DNA of 64,000 nucleotides from contig CAWGRX010000036.1 of assembly GCA_963825075.1 (NCBI GenBank), positions 124,001-188,000 of the forward strand. Direction: 5' to 3'. The DNA comes from CAWAVN01 sp963825075. GTDB lineage: Bacteria > Planctomycetota > Planctomycetia > Planctomycetales > Planctomycetaceae. This document shows positions 54,743-63,828 of this stretch, one piece after another. Position numbers and translations under genes: made by a program. Numbering within the stretch: the stretch's first letter is position 1; every line of letters begins with the position of its first letter. Below the pieces are notes generated by a model, which was not told the origin of the DNA, searched no databases, and saw only the letters and a list, made by a program, of their open reading frames with translations.

Positions 54743-54769
54743 GAAGATTTTTTCAGCTGGAAAATCTTC
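54743..54769 (-). promoter_or_regulatory. Inverted repeat upstream of the FHA gene
   Basis: GAAGATTTT (54743-54751) and AAAATCTTC (54761-54769) form a perfect 9-base stem over a 9-base loop, ending about 40 bases upstream of the FHA start codon. It could be an operator or a leader hairpin; no T-run follows on the minus strand. Confidence 0.35.
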
Positions 54770-55120
54770 TCGTCGTGTCAAGGGGACTTTAGTAGGCGCA
54801 TTGGGACATAAGAATGGAGCAAATGAATGAAACTAATGAATACGGCCCGGGCAAGATTATGCCGGTTGGAATTGGGGTGCGGAAAAAAATGAATTAAGTA
54901 CATACCCCGATGTCTTCAACGTAACAGTGTTTGACCGCTTTGTCAATGTGCGCAATTTTGAATCGGCGAGGGTTTTTTTCAACATCAGGCCGCGGAAAGA
55001 GAAATCGGGTCCAATCTCGCCGATCTGGTTGACCGGGCGATTCGGCGCTGATAAAACGCGAATTCCGAAACTGATTTTCACCAAAAACCATTTTAGTATT
55101 GTTTGCAAGGACATCCATCT
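54770..55120. other. Divergent intergenic region
   Basis: This 350-base AT-richer stretch lies between the FHA gene and the DUF6800 gene. I see no RNA gene or repeat. AAGGA near 55106 is the ribosome site of the next gene. Confidence 0.4.
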
Positions 55121-55312
55121 ATGGGACGCGTGGAGCGAGACCGCGAGATTGCCCGCCGCCGCAGCCGGCGGGCCAAATTGCGCAAGTTGCGGGCCAAGTA
55201 CCGGGCCGCCACAAACGAAGGCGACAAAGCTGCCATCCAAGAGAAAGTCCGCCGCATCAGCCCGTTTGTGAACTTGGCGGAGGAAGAACAGGAAACCGCC
55301 AAGTCGGAGTAG
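55121..55312 (+). CDS. DUF6800-like small basic protein
   Basis: This 63-residue protein starts MGRVERDREIARRRSRRAKL and continues RKLRAKYRAATNEGDKAAIQ, matching the planctomycete DUF6800 pattern. It is highly basic and helical at the N-terminus and acidic at the end. The frame opens at 55103, but ATG 55121 with AAGGA upstream fits the family better. Nucleic-acid or ribosome binding is a guess from charge. Confidence 0.8.
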   Translation: MGRVERDREIARRRSRRAKLRKLRAKYRAATNEGDKAAIQEKVRRISPFVNLAEEEQETAKSE

Positions 55313-55353
55313 ATTCCTCCAGCAGATGGCCCGCGAATTAAGGGAGAACGGAC

Positions 55354-56217
55354 ATGCCCCGGCTCGTCTGGCTGACCGATCTCCACCTGAATTTCGCCCT
55401 AGAGGAACAGATCTCTTCACTCGCGGCGGAGATTCGGAGAGCCGCTCCCGCTGCCGTGTTGATCGGCGGCGATTTGGGTGAGGCGTTTTCGTGGGACCGC
55501 TATCTCCATCAGTTGGATGACCTCTTAAAACTCCCGATTTATTTCGTGCTGGGCAACCACGATTATTACGGGAGTTCGCTTTATGAAGTTCGCCAGCGGG
55601 CCGGGCAAATGACGCGAACGCATGAACGCATGCATTGGCTGCCGGCGTCCGGAGTGGTTTCGTTGGATGAGCGGACCGCTTTGGTGGGGCACGGCGGATG
55701 GGGCGATGCCCGCGCTGCGAACTTTCGCCGGTCGAATGTGCTGCTGAATGATTATTTTCTGATTGCCGAGCTAAAGGCAGCGGCGGGGATTCCCCGAAAC
55801 GTCAAAACCTGCTGGGGAGGCGATCCCGCTCAGGTGTTGAACGCCGGTTTGGAAAGCCAGCTTAATGAGCTGGGCGACGAAACGGCTCGCTATTTTGAAG
55901 AGGTGCTTCCCAGAGCCTTGGCGGACCACGAGCAGGTGACGGTGCTGATGCACGTCCCGCCGTTCCGTGAGTCCTGTTGGTACGATGGGCGGATTTCGGA
56001 TGAAAATTGGGCACCGCATTTTTGCTGCATCGCGGCGGGGGAGGCCTTAAAGGAGCTGATGACCACCTGGCCCGACCGCCGGATGACGGTGCTCTGCGGA
56101 CACACCCACGGCCGGGGCGAAGCTCGGATTCTGCCGAACCTCGAAGTCCGCACGGGCGGCGCGAAGTATGGAAACCCCGCCATCGGGTGTATCATGGAAA
56201 CGGATTCCCTGGATTGA
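55354..56217 (+). CDS. Calcineurin-like metallophosphoesterase
   Basis: This 287-residue protein has the complete motif set: DLHLN (residues 8-12, D-x-H), GGDLGE, GNHDYYG and C-terminal GHTHGRG, giving a di-metal site. It resembles 3',5'-cyclic-nucleotide or nuclease-type phosphoesterases, but the substrate cannot be read off. GGGAG upstream supports the ATG. It follows the DUF6800 gene by 41 bases. Confidence 0.9.
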   Translation: MPRLVWLTDLHLNFALEEQISSLAAEIRRAAPAAVLIGGDLGEAFSWDRYLHQLDDLLKLPIYFVLGNHDYYGSSLYEVRQRAGQMTRTHERMHWLPASGVVSLDERTALVGHGGWGDARAANFRRSNVLLNDYFLIAELKAAAGIPRNVKTCWGGDPAQVLNAGLESQLNELGDETARYFEEVLPRALADHEQVTVLMHVPPFRESCWYDGRISDENWAPHFCCIAAGEALKELMTTWPDRRMTVLCGHTHGRGEARILPNLEVRTGGAKYGNPAIGCIMETDSLD

Positions 56218-56245
56218 CGCACCGCTTACGGAAGTGGGTGGAAAA

Positions 56246-56283
56246 GTGTGCCACTGGCTTTGCCAGCGGAGCCAGTGGCACAC
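56246..56283. repeat. Short palindromic repeat R4, clean copy
   Basis: A perfect 14-base inverted repeat (GTGTGCCACTGGCT at 56246-56259 with 56270-56283) lies around a 10-base loop. It sits between the phosphoesterase and glycosyltransferase genes and could also act as a weak hairpin terminator. Confidence 0.8.
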
Positions 56284-56340
56284 TGCGCGGCAAGACCTTC
56301 TCGCGGGCAATGGCTAATTCAACACTGAGGGGCTTTTGTT

Positions 56341-58475
56341 TTGAGTACCGCCGGCTCCGTTTCGCCGAAGTCTGCTCGCCAGGTTTGGCGAAGCTGGTGG
56401 GCGGCGTGTGCCGGGATCGGAGTATTGGCCCTCTTAGTGCGGTTGGGGCATTTGTGGCTCCTGCAGGATGATCCTTTGGGGCACGTGCTGATGGGCGATG
56501 CCCGGCGGTATCACAAATGGGGAGCCGAGATCGCCTCCGGAAATTGGCTGGGAACCGAATCCTTCTATCAAGCCCCCTTGTACCCCTACTTCATCGGCGT
56601 TCTGTATTGGGTTTTCGGAGTCGGGCAGACCACCGTGCGGATCGCCCAGGCCGTGTTGGGAGCGGCCTCCGCGGTGCTGTTGGCGCTTGCGGGCCGGCGG
56701 TTGTTTTCCCCGAAAGCCGGGCTGCTCGCGGGGTTGCTGTTTGCGTTGTTTGCCCCGGCCGTTTTTAATGACGGGATCATCCAGAAGACCGCCCTCGGCT
56801 CGTTTCTCACGCTGCGCGATGCTCGCGATCGCGGCTGCGGTCGCCTACCGTCCCGGCCGAATTTGGATGTGGGGTTTGCTCGGTCTCGTAATGGGAGCGC
56901 TGATGATCACGCGGGAAAACGCCCTCGTCCTGGCAGGCCTGTTGCCGATTTGGTTGGCGTTTGGTTGGCGGAAAAAATTGCGCGTCGCCCGCTGCGGTTG
57001 GCTGGGCTGCGTCGCGGTGGGGATCGCGGCGGTGCTGTTTCCCGTGGCTTTACGAAACCGAGTCGTGGGAGGCGAATGGCTGTTGACGACTTCGCAGTTC
57101 GGACCGAACTTCTATATCGGCAACTCGGAATACGCCAACGGGCGTTATTTTCCGCTCCGCCAGGACCGGGGCGGACCGGAGTACGAACGCATCGATGCAA
57201 CGGAACTCGCCGAGCGGGATTTGGGCCGACCGCTCACGCCGGGCGAAGTCTCCGCGTATTGGACCGCAGCGACGTTCTCGGACATCCAGGCCGACTGGCC
57301 GGGCTGGTTCCGGCTGATGGGCCGCAAGTGGTTTCTGATCTGGAACAGCACGGAAATCATCGACACCGAGGACATCTATACCCACGCGGATGCCTCGTGG
57401 ATTTTGCGCGGGTTGCTCGCGGTCTGGCACTTCGGCGTGCTCGCTCCGCTGGCCGTTTTGGGGATTGTTCTGGCGTGGACGAGTTGGCGCCGGCAGGGGT
57501 TTCTGCTGTTGTTCCTCTTGGTTTATGCGGCCAGCGCGAGCCTGTTTTATGTCTTCGGGCGCTACCGCTTCCCCCTGGTGCCGCCGTTGGTGCTCTTCGC
57601 CGCCGCGGGGTTATTGAGATTGCCGGGCCAACTTCGGCAACGTCATCATTTCCGCATGGCGATGGGAGTTCTGGGCCTCTTGCTCATGGCCGGTTTCGCG
57701 AACTGGCCGGGCGAACCCCGCGATCCGATGCGGTCCAACACGCATTACATGCTGGCCGTCAACATGGAGCGGGAGGGCTATCGCGTAGATAGAATCCGTC
57801 GCGAATTGGAACTCGCGGAACATTACGATCCCAAGTACGCCGAGGTCCTTAGGGTCCGCGCCAATTTGGAATCGTCCGAGGGCGACACCCGGACCGCGTT
57901 GAAATTCTACCGGCGGTGCCTGGGCTTGGACGGCGACTTTTTGCTGGCCCGCTACGATTACGGGCTGGCGTTACTGCGGCTCGGCCGACTTCAGGAGGCT
58001 CTTATCAATTTGGAATTCGTCAATCAATGGGAACCGGATTTTGCGGAGGGGGCGCTTTCAGTACATGCTGGGTTTGGCGAATTTGAATCTCCGCCGACCG
58101 GCGCGGGCGGAATTTCATTTTCAGGCCGCCCGCGAGTTGGGGCAGGACGACGGCCTGCTCGAGCGGAACCTCGCCCGTTCGCTGATGTCCCAAGGCCAAT
58201 ATCAAGAGGCGATTGAAGCCTTAAACCGGGCCGCGAACCTGGAACCGCGCGATTGGCGGACCGAGTCGCTATTGGGCGATTGCTACCAGAAACTCGATCA
58301 AACCGAGGCGGCGCTGGCCCATTGGGAGCAGGCCCTCGACCGGCTGCCGACGGGTTCGCTGGAATACCACCGCCTGCGGCACAAAGTCCGCGTCGAAACC
58401 TGGCGGAATCAATCGCCCCTTCGCCCAAAACGCCGGGTTCCCCGGCCGCCCTCCGCCCGCGCCGGCCAAACATGA
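56341..58475 (+). CDS. Glycosyltransferase (GT39-like) with C-terminal TPRs (two frameshifts)
   Basis: The N-terminus has membrane helices and the PMT/ArnT-like segment MGDARRYHKWGAEIASGNWL, with many membrane spans up to LVYAASASLFYVFGRYRFPLV. The second part has TPRs: AEVLRVRANLESSEGDTRTA, LARYDYGLALLRLGRLQEAL, NLARSLMSQGQYQEAIEALN. Two single-base insertions break the frame, near 56814 (CTGCGCG) and in the G5 run 58048-58052. Correction gives about 710 residues. TTG 56341 follows GAGGGG. It probably transfers sugars from lipid carriers at the membrane. Confidence 0.85.
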
Positions 58476-58594
58476 CCGCGGCGTTTGGAAGCGTTCCCTT
58501 GCTGACGGCCCCGCGATGTAACAAGGGATGATGGGGGATGTTAAGTCAAAATCCGGCCGTCGAAATAATCTGAAATCCCGCGCCGGATTGGCGC

Positions 58595-58621
58595 TTGACA
58601 AGCCCGGAAATGTTTAATAAT
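58595..58621 (+). promoter_or_regulatory. Candidate housekeeping promoter of the acidic protein gene
   Basis: TTGACA at 58595-58600 is followed after 15 bases by AATAAT (58616-58621). Spacing is shorter than the ideal 17, but the -35 is perfect. It lies 71 bases upstream of the start codon. Confidence 0.35.
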
Positions 58622-58691
58622 GAGGGTGAGATCGACAGAGGGCTGTTTCTCGCAATTTTTTCGTACTTTTGAACGTTAGAGGTGTACGCAG

Positions 58692-59069
58692 ATGGTCACG
58701 TTCAGCAGCAAGGATAAGGATACCAGAGCGCCTGTGATCGATCTGGACAACCGCATGCCGACTTCAGGTTCCCGCCACGGAGGGACCGCGTTCCCGGAAG
58801 CCATTCGGAACCAAATCGAAATCGTCGCGATCGCTGAAGATGAAGACTTCGATGATTACCTAGCCGACGATGATGAGGACGAGGATCTCGATGAGGATCT
58901 CGACGATGAGTTTGATGATGACGATTTCGACGACGATGACTTCGACGACGACTTCGATGATGATGACGATTTCGACGACGAGGATGACTTCGACGACGAT
59001 TTCGACGAGGATGAAGACGAAGAGGACGAGGACGACGACGACGACGATTTCGACGATGAGGAATTTTGA
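58692..59069 (+). CDS. Extremely acidic low-complexity protein
   Basis: In this 125-residue protein the first 50 residues have ordinary composition (MVTFSSKDKDTRAPVIDLDN). From about residue 50 to the end almost only Asp and Glu occur, with periodic Phe and few other residues (DDDDFDDDDF style). No family is recognised apart from generic Asp-rich tails. The ATG is preceded by GAGGTG about 8 bases away and by a TTGACA candidate promoter, so expression is plausible. Possible roles (metal or histone-like protein binding, calcium binding, protein mimicry of DNA) are guesses. Confidence 0.75.
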   Translation: MVTFSSKDKDTRAPVIDLDNRMPTSGSRHGGTAFPEAIRNQIEIVAIAEDEDFDDYLADDDEDEDLDEDLDDEFDDDDFDDDDFDDDFDDDDDFDDEDDFDDDFDEDEDEEDEDDDDDDFDDEEF

Positions 59070-59075
59070 AGCGGG

Positions 59076-59150
59076 CAGAACCGTTCGAGAAAAAAGTTTC
59101 CGATCATCAGGGGAAACGCGCTGGCGTCCGGTTGCCCTTATGAACCGGGC
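59076..59150. repeat. Inverted-repeat element R1, degenerate copy D
   Basis: GAACCGTTCGAGAAA then ATCAGGGGAAACGCGCTGGC and GCGTCCGG follow the same order as copy B but with more substitutions and no clear second end. It starts 7 bases after the acidic gene stop and is opposite in orientation to copy C. Confidence 0.6.
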
Positions 59151-59192
59151 TTCCGAAGTCGAAAACTTATTGGGAATAGCTATCGTTAACCA

Positions 59193-59320
59193 CTAAAGAT
59201 CGCTTGAAAAATAATCGTCGCATTTATCAGCCGCTGGGAGCCAGCCCACGGTTCACGAGATAACCGGACGCTAGCGAGTATCGGCTAATTGGACAGATAC
59301 TTCTCGAACGATCCTAAAAG
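59193..59320. repeat. Inverted-repeat element R1, copy C
   Basis: About 128 bases; ends CTAAAGATCGCTTGAAAAAT and (reverse complement) TTTTAGGATCGTTCGAGAAG. The core GTCGCATTTATCAGCCGC and stem ACCGGACGCTAGCG...CGGCT are shared with copies A and B. Its right end is 10 bases from the purine nucleoside phosphorylase start, and ...AAAAGG at its edge may serve as the ribosome site. Confidence 0.8.
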
Positions 59321-59330
59321 GAATCGCCCC

Positions 59331-60155
59331 GTGAAAGGTTTGGCCGGGAAAATTGCGGAGGCTCTGGCGTTTCTCAAAGATAAATGGCCGGTCGTTCCTG
59401 AGATCGGCTTGATTCTGGGAACGGGTCTGGGAAAGCTCGCCGAGGAAATCGAGGCGGATGTGCTGACACCCTATGCGGAGATCCCGCACTTTCCCGCCTC
59501 GACCGTGGAATCCCACGCCGGGCAACTGGTGTGCGGCCGACTGCGGGGCCGGTCGGTCGTGGCGATGGAAGGCCGATTCCATTATTACGAAGGCTATTCA
59601 CTCCAGGAGGTCACGTTTCCCGTCCGCGTGATGAAGTCGCTGGGCGTCGAAACGCTCGTCATCACCAACGCGGCGGGAGGGATGAATCCGCAGTACGATC
59701 TGGCCGACGTGGTGATTCTCGAAGACCACATCGACTTCCTGCCGGACAACCCGCTCAGGGGTGTGAATGATGATGACCTGGGGCCTCGCTTCCCGGACAT
59801 GCTGGAGCCTTACGACCGAAACCTCATCCGGCTGGCCAAGGAGACGGCTTTGGAATTGGGGATCCCCGCTCACAAGGGCGTGTTCGTCGCGGTGGCCGGC
59901 CCGAATCTGGAAACCCGCGCGGAATACCGCATGCTTCGCGGATGGGGGGCCGACGTGGTGGGCATGTCCACCGTGCCCGAAGCCATCGTCGCCCAGCACG
60001 CGGGGCTTCGCACCCTGGCGTTTTCGATCGTCACCGACCGCTGCCTGCCGGATGCTTTGGAACCGGTGGACATTCAAAAAATCCTCGAAGTCGCTGCCCG
60101 CGGCGGAGAACGCCTGCGCCGCCTGATCGGGCGGATCATCGAGAAGCTGGATTGA
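59331..60155 (+). CDS. punA: Purine nucleoside phosphorylase, class I (trimeric type)
   Basis: This 274-residue enzyme cleaves purine nucleosides with phosphate in salvage. Motifs are GLILGTGLGKLAEEI, HAGQLVCGRLRGRSVVAMEGRFH (cited in part), VITNAAGGMNPQYD, PNLETRAEYRMLRGWGADVV (partial) and VSMSTVPEAI-like VVGMSTVPEAIVAQH. GTG 59331 is chosen because AAAAGGAA lies just upstream and homologues begin here; an upstream ATG at 59289 lies inside repeat R1 and is rejected. A hairpin follows the gene. Confidence 0.92.
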   Translation: MKGLAGKIAEALAFLKDKWPVVPEIGLILGTGLGKLAEEIEADVLTPYAEIPHFPASTVESHAGQLVCGRLRGRSVVAMEGRFHYYEGYSLQEVTFPVRVMKSLGVETLVITNAAGGMNPQYDLADVVILEDHIDFLPDNPLRGVNDDDLGPRFPDMLEPYDRNLIRLAKETALELGIPAHKGVFVAVAGPNLETRAEYRMLRGWGADVVGMSTVPEAIVAQHAGLRTLAFSIVTDRCLPDALEPVDIQKILEVAARGGERLRRLIGRIIEKLD

Positions 60156-60199
60156 CCCGTTTCCTTGTTAGGCGCTTCCTCTGCGATTGGAGTGAGGAT

Positions 60200-60244
60200 G
60201 GAGGATAGAGGTTAGAAAAACAAAATCGCAAACCTCTATCCTCC
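60200..60244. terminator. Hairpin between convergent punA and cax
   Basis: A perfect 14-base stem (GGAGGATAGAGGTT with AACCTCTATCCTCC) encloses a 17-base loop. A further partial copy (TCTATCCTC) follows. No U-run is present, so intrinsic termination is possible but weak; it could equally be a repeat. Confidence 0.5.
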
Positions 60245-60289
60245 AATCTCTATCCTCAGCCCCCAAAGTTCTCTCGCCCTCAATCGCGG

Positions 60290-61396
60290 TCACGGGTGAT
60301 ACCAGAACACGAGCGCGAAGAACACATAAACCGCGAGGAACATCGCGCCTTCGAGCCAATTGGATTCGCCGTCGTTGAGGCCCGAGGACGCGATCAATGT
60401 CGCGGCGATGAGGGCCAACAGTTCAAACGGGTTGAACTTCATCGGCATAAAGTCTTCGCCGATCCACAGCGAAGCGATCACAAGCACCGGGGCGACCATC
60501 AACGCGACTTGCAGGCAGGAACCCATTGCGATCTGGAATGAAAGCTCCATCTTGTTTTCGCGGGCCACCCAAATCGCGACCATGCCCTCCGCGGCGTTGC
60601 CGACGACCGCGACGACAATCACGCCGATGAACATCTCGCTCATGTCGAAGGTCTTGTTTTCGTTCATAAACTCGATAGAACTCACGAAGGCTTCGCTCAG
60701 ATAAGCCACCACGCAGGTCGCGGCGAGGAGCATAATTATCGCCGTCCGCATGGACCAGTCGGCGTGGTGGTCTTCCTCATCGACGGGCATGAACAGAAAC
60801 TTGTGGGTCCGCATCGAAAACACCAATCCGGCGACGTAAATCAACAGCAAAACCACCGCCCCGGAGAGCGAAATGTTCTTGAGAAGGGCCGGGGCTTCGC
60901 TGGCTTTGATGTGCCCGTCCAGTTGGAGGGTGATTTGCATCAGGCTGGGGACCATGATGATCACCACCGCGATCCAGAGCATGCCTACGTTGACGTGCGC
61001 CCCGGTGCGGGAGAATTTTTGCGTGGGGTATTTCATCCCCCCGTAAACCATCGCCGCCCCCAGCACCAACAGCAAGTTTCCCAGAATGGACCCCGTGATG
61101 GAGGATAGTACGACTTCGTGCAGGCCTTTGCTGAGGGCAAACAAAGCGATAATGAGTTCGGTCACGTTACCGAAGGTCGCATTCAAGAGTCCGCCCCACA
61201 AAGGGCCGGCGTAGATCGCGATTTCCTCGGTCCCCTTGGCGATCAAGGTCACCGTGCCCAGAATCCCCAAAGCCGACACCAGAAACAGCGCCAGACTTTC
61301 GTTCCCGGCGATTTGCAGTCCCGCCGTCACCGGCACAAACACCAAGAGCAGCGAAAGTTTGGGGAGGGTATTGAAAAAACGCACCGCGTCGGCCAT
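60290..61396 (-). CDS. Ca2+/H+ exchanger, CaCA superfamily (CAX type)
   Basis: This 368-residue membrane protein has two repeats carrying the exchanger motifs LNATFGNVTELIIALFAL (c-1) and VVGNAAEGMVAIWVA (c-2). About 11 hydrophobic segments are visible, and an acidic-His loop (DEEDHHADW) lies between the halves. It probably exports or sequesters Ca2+ against protons. It is convergent with punA and divergent from the coiled-coil gene. Confidence 0.92.
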   Translation of the reverse strand: MADAVRFFNTLPKLSLLLVFVPVTAGLQIAGNESLALFLVSALGILGTVTLIAKGTEEIAIYAGPLWGGLLNATFGNVTELIIALFALSKGLHEVVLSSITGSILGNLLLVLGAAMVYGGMKYPTQKFSRTGAHVNVGMLWIAVVIIMVPSLMQITLQLDGHIKASEAPALLKNISLSGAVVLLLIYVAGLVFSMRTHKFLFMPVDEEDHHADWSMRTAIIMLLAATCVVAYLSEAFVSSIEFMNENKTFDMSEMFIGVIVVAVVGNAAEGMVAIWVARENKMELSFQIAMGSCLQVALMVAPVLVIASLWIGEDFMPMKFNPFELLALIAATLIASSGLNDGESNWLEGAMFLAVYVFFALVFWYHP

Positions 61397-61695
61397 CAGC
61401 AGGTCCCTAATTGACGTATGTCTTTGTGGGGCGAACGATTCCGCAAGGCAATGTAGCGGACGCGGGACATCCCGTTAAGCGTGCCCGCAGGCCGGTCGGA
61501 TCTTTGGCTGGGCTTGGGTTTTCGAAGATTTGGGGAAAGTCGGGGATGCGTCTTTTCGGGCTTCTGTCGATTCGGGCCGTTCGGCGGGTCGTGACGAAAC
61601 CCTCCGTAAAGGTTTCTGCTTGACCCTGCCGGAGGGACTGGCCTATGATGGTATCTGTAATATAAGGCAAAGCCAGCCAACGAGGTTTTTTTCGC
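61397..61695. other. Divergent promoter region
   Basis: This is 299 bases between the exchanger start and the coiled-coil gene start. Short minus-strand frames of up to 96 codons are antisense noise. No repeat of the window's families is present. Promoter boxes are not assigned. Confidence 0.4.
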
Positions 61696-62661
61696 ATGCA
61701 CGTACTCGGTCAGGTATTCATCTGGATGATTGCAGCGGGGGCATTGGCCGCCACGGTGTTGACGGCCAAAACCTACGACGTCCGCAATAGCTGGATCAAA
61801 AAAGTGGACCAGCTCAAAGAGCGGACGGAGGCCCAAAAGCCGGAAATCGCCCAAAAAGAAGCTGAACTGAAAAAGCTCCAAGAGGAGTTTCATCAGACGA
61901 TGCTCGGCTGGGGCGATTACTGGCGGCAGGTGGGCGGGCAACTCATTTTGCAGGGCCAGAATCCGGGCATGTTCGTGACAAACAAATTGGGCCGGGCGCG
62001 GGGTTTGGGAGCCGTCGCTCCCGCCGCACAAGGTCAAGGACAGGCCCAACCCGCCCCGCAGTCTCCGCCGATCGTTTACGTGTTCCAAAAGGACGCCCAG
62101 ACCGGCACGTCCAAATACGTGGGGGCCTACCAACTCGACCCGGCCAGCCTAGGCGACAACAACGCCGCGTTTTATCCCACCTGGACCGTGCGGCCGTCCG
62201 ATTTTGAAGGGATCGATCCGGGCGGCGATTTCCGCCTCCGCACGATGGTCCCATCGCATTTCACCTCGATGTATGCGAACATCCGCGGCGAAATGATTAT
62301 CACCGAGCGGCTCCTCGCCGACAAACAAGCGGCTCTCCAAGATCAGATCCAACAGGACCAGATGGCGCAGGACATTCTCGATCTCAGGACGAACCAACTC
62401 AAAGGCGATCCGAACTTCGCCGGCGACCCCAACGCCCCGCTGGACAAAACCGGGCTGGTGGCGCAGATGGAAGCCGCCGAGGATGTCCGCAACATGGAAC
62501 TGGCCGAACTCGACCGCTGGCGTCGGCGGGTGAACAAGGCCAATCTCGAAATGCAGAATCTGCTCAAAGAAAACCGCGAGTTGGAACAACAGCTCGAACA
62601 AGCCGCCACGCCCGAAAAGCCCGCGGAACCGGAAGTCGCTTCCAAAATCACCAGTCGATAA
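61696..62661 (+). CDS. Membrane-anchored coiled-coil protein, function unknown
   Basis: This 321-residue protein has one N-terminal membrane helix (LGQVFIWMIAAGALAATVL) and two coiled-coil stretches: about 40-80 (KERTEAQKPEIAQKEAELKK) and about 200-305 (ending ENRELEQQLEQAATPEKP). A central beta-rich, Pro/Gln-rich part contains a motif FRLRTMVPSHFTSMYANIRG. I do not recognise the family. It is 63 bases upstream of the rhomboid gene and probably transcribed with it. It may be exposed on the outer face of the inner membrane. Confidence 0.72.
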   Translation: MHVLGQVFIWMIAAGALAATVLTAKTYDVRNSWIKKVDQLKERTEAQKPEIAQKEAELKKLQEEFHQTMLGWGDYWRQVGGQLILQGQNPGMFVTNKLGRARGLGAVAPAAQGQGQAQPAPQSPPIVYVFQKDAQTGTSKYVGAYQLDPASLGDNNAAFYPTWTVRPSDFEGIDPGGDFRLRTMVPSHFTSMYANIRGEMIITERLLADKQAALQDQIQQDQMAQDILDLRTNQLKGDPNFAGDPNAPLDKTGLVAQMEAAEDVRNMELAELDRWRRRVNKANLEMQNLLKENRELEQQLEQAATPEKPAEPEVASKITSR

Positions 62662-62724
62662 GCTGGCGATCCTCGCCGGCCCTGCCCCCTTTTCACCATC
62701 GGCCCAGGGAAATGGGCTTTTGTT

Positions 62725-63738
62725 ATGGGAATTGAAAATCGCGATTACGTCCGAGGCGGATCCTCCGGGCATGGCGGGTATGCCAGCTACGGCGGCGGCT
62801 ACGGTTACCGATCCGGAATGCCCCCCGCCTGCAAGTGGTTTTTGATCCTTAACATCGCGGTGTTCGTCCTGCAACTCGTCTGGACCGCTCCTCCCAGCGC
62901 CACCGAACTCCAGACCCGGTTAGAGGGAAACGGAGCTTCCAAGGATGAAGCGGAGCAATACGTCAAGCAAAATCTTCGGGTGCTCCAAAGTAAAAACCGC
63001 TACTCCGTCGTGCAGCGGGCCTTCGAGTTGGCCCCGGACAAAGTCTTTCATTTCCAAATTTGGCGGCTTGTGACGTATGCCTTCTGCCACTCCGACCAAA
63101 GCGTCTGGCATATTGTTTTCAATATGCTGTTTTTGTGGTTCTTCGGGCCGACGCTCGAACGCATGTACGGCACGCGGGAGTTCGCCTGGTTCTACCTGAC
63201 CGCCGCGGTCGTGTCGGGCCTGTCGTTCATCGGCTTGGAGTTATTTTTGGGGTCGATGCACCCCGTCGTCGGCGCGTCCGGGGCGATCATGGCGGTGCTG
63301 ATGCTCTACGCCATCCACTATCCCCGGCAGATCATTCGCATCTGGGGCATCCTTCCGATCGAAGTCTGGTGGATCGTGGGCTTTTACGTGATCGTGGATC
63401 TGTTCCCCGTGCTGAAAGCGTTGGGCGGAAATACGCCCGGCGATAACGTCGCCCATGCCGCGCACCTGGGGGGACTGGCCTTCGGGTATCTGTATTTCAA
63501 ATACCAACTCCGCCTGGAGCGGCTGTTTAGCGGTTTTAAGCTGCCCGATTTCTCCTCCCGTCGGCGGTCCGTTTCCCGGGGTAACCTTCGCCTTTATGAA
63601 CCGCCGAGCGCCGAGGATCTCGACGAAAAAGTCGATGCGATTCTCGAAAAGATTTCCCAGTCCGGCGAAGCCAGCCTGACCGACCAGGAACGCGAAATCC
63701 TCAAAACCGCCAGCCACCGCTACAAAAAACGCTCCTGA
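62725..63738 (+). CDS. Rhomboid-family intramembrane serine protease
   Basis: This 337-residue protein has a Gly/Tyr-rich N-terminus (about 30 residues), then six membrane helices. The catalytic dyad is visible: Ser185 in VVGASGAIMA (GxSG) and His247 in NVAHAAHLGG. An Asn-rich HIVFNMLFLWFFG loop (helix 2) matches the family. A hydrophilic C-terminal tail of about 75 residues contains a coiled part. Rhomboids cleave membrane-anchored substrates; the neighbour's membrane anchor makes it one speculative target. Confidence 0.9.
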   Translation: MGIENRDYVRGGSSGHGGYASYGGGYGYRSGMPPACKWFLILNIAVFVLQLVWTAPPSATELQTRLEGNGASKDEAEQYVKQNLRVLQSKNRYSVVQRAFELAPDKVFHFQIWRLVTYAFCHSDQSVWHIVFNMLFLWFFGPTLERMYGTREFAWFYLTAAVVSGLSFIGLELFLGSMHPVVGASGAIMAVLMLYAIHYPRQIIRIWGILPIEVWWIVGFYVIVDLFPVLKALGGNTPGDNVAHAAHLGGLAFGYLYFKYQLRLERLFSGFKLPDFSSRRRSVSRGNLRLYEPPSAEDLDEKVDAILEKISQSGEASLTDQEREILKTASHRYKKRS

Positions 63739-63828
63739 CCAAGAGAGCGGTGTTTGGAAGATTCTCCCCCCCCGAAGCCGCCGGCGGACTGACGCCAAGG
63801 CGTCGGCTTGGTTGATAATCTGAATCCG

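Noticed and set aside
59289..59331. Longer N-terminus for purine nucleoside phosphorylase from ATG 59289
   Set aside because: Those 14 codons lie inside repeat R1 copy C; the GTG at 59331 has a ribosome site and fits homologue length.
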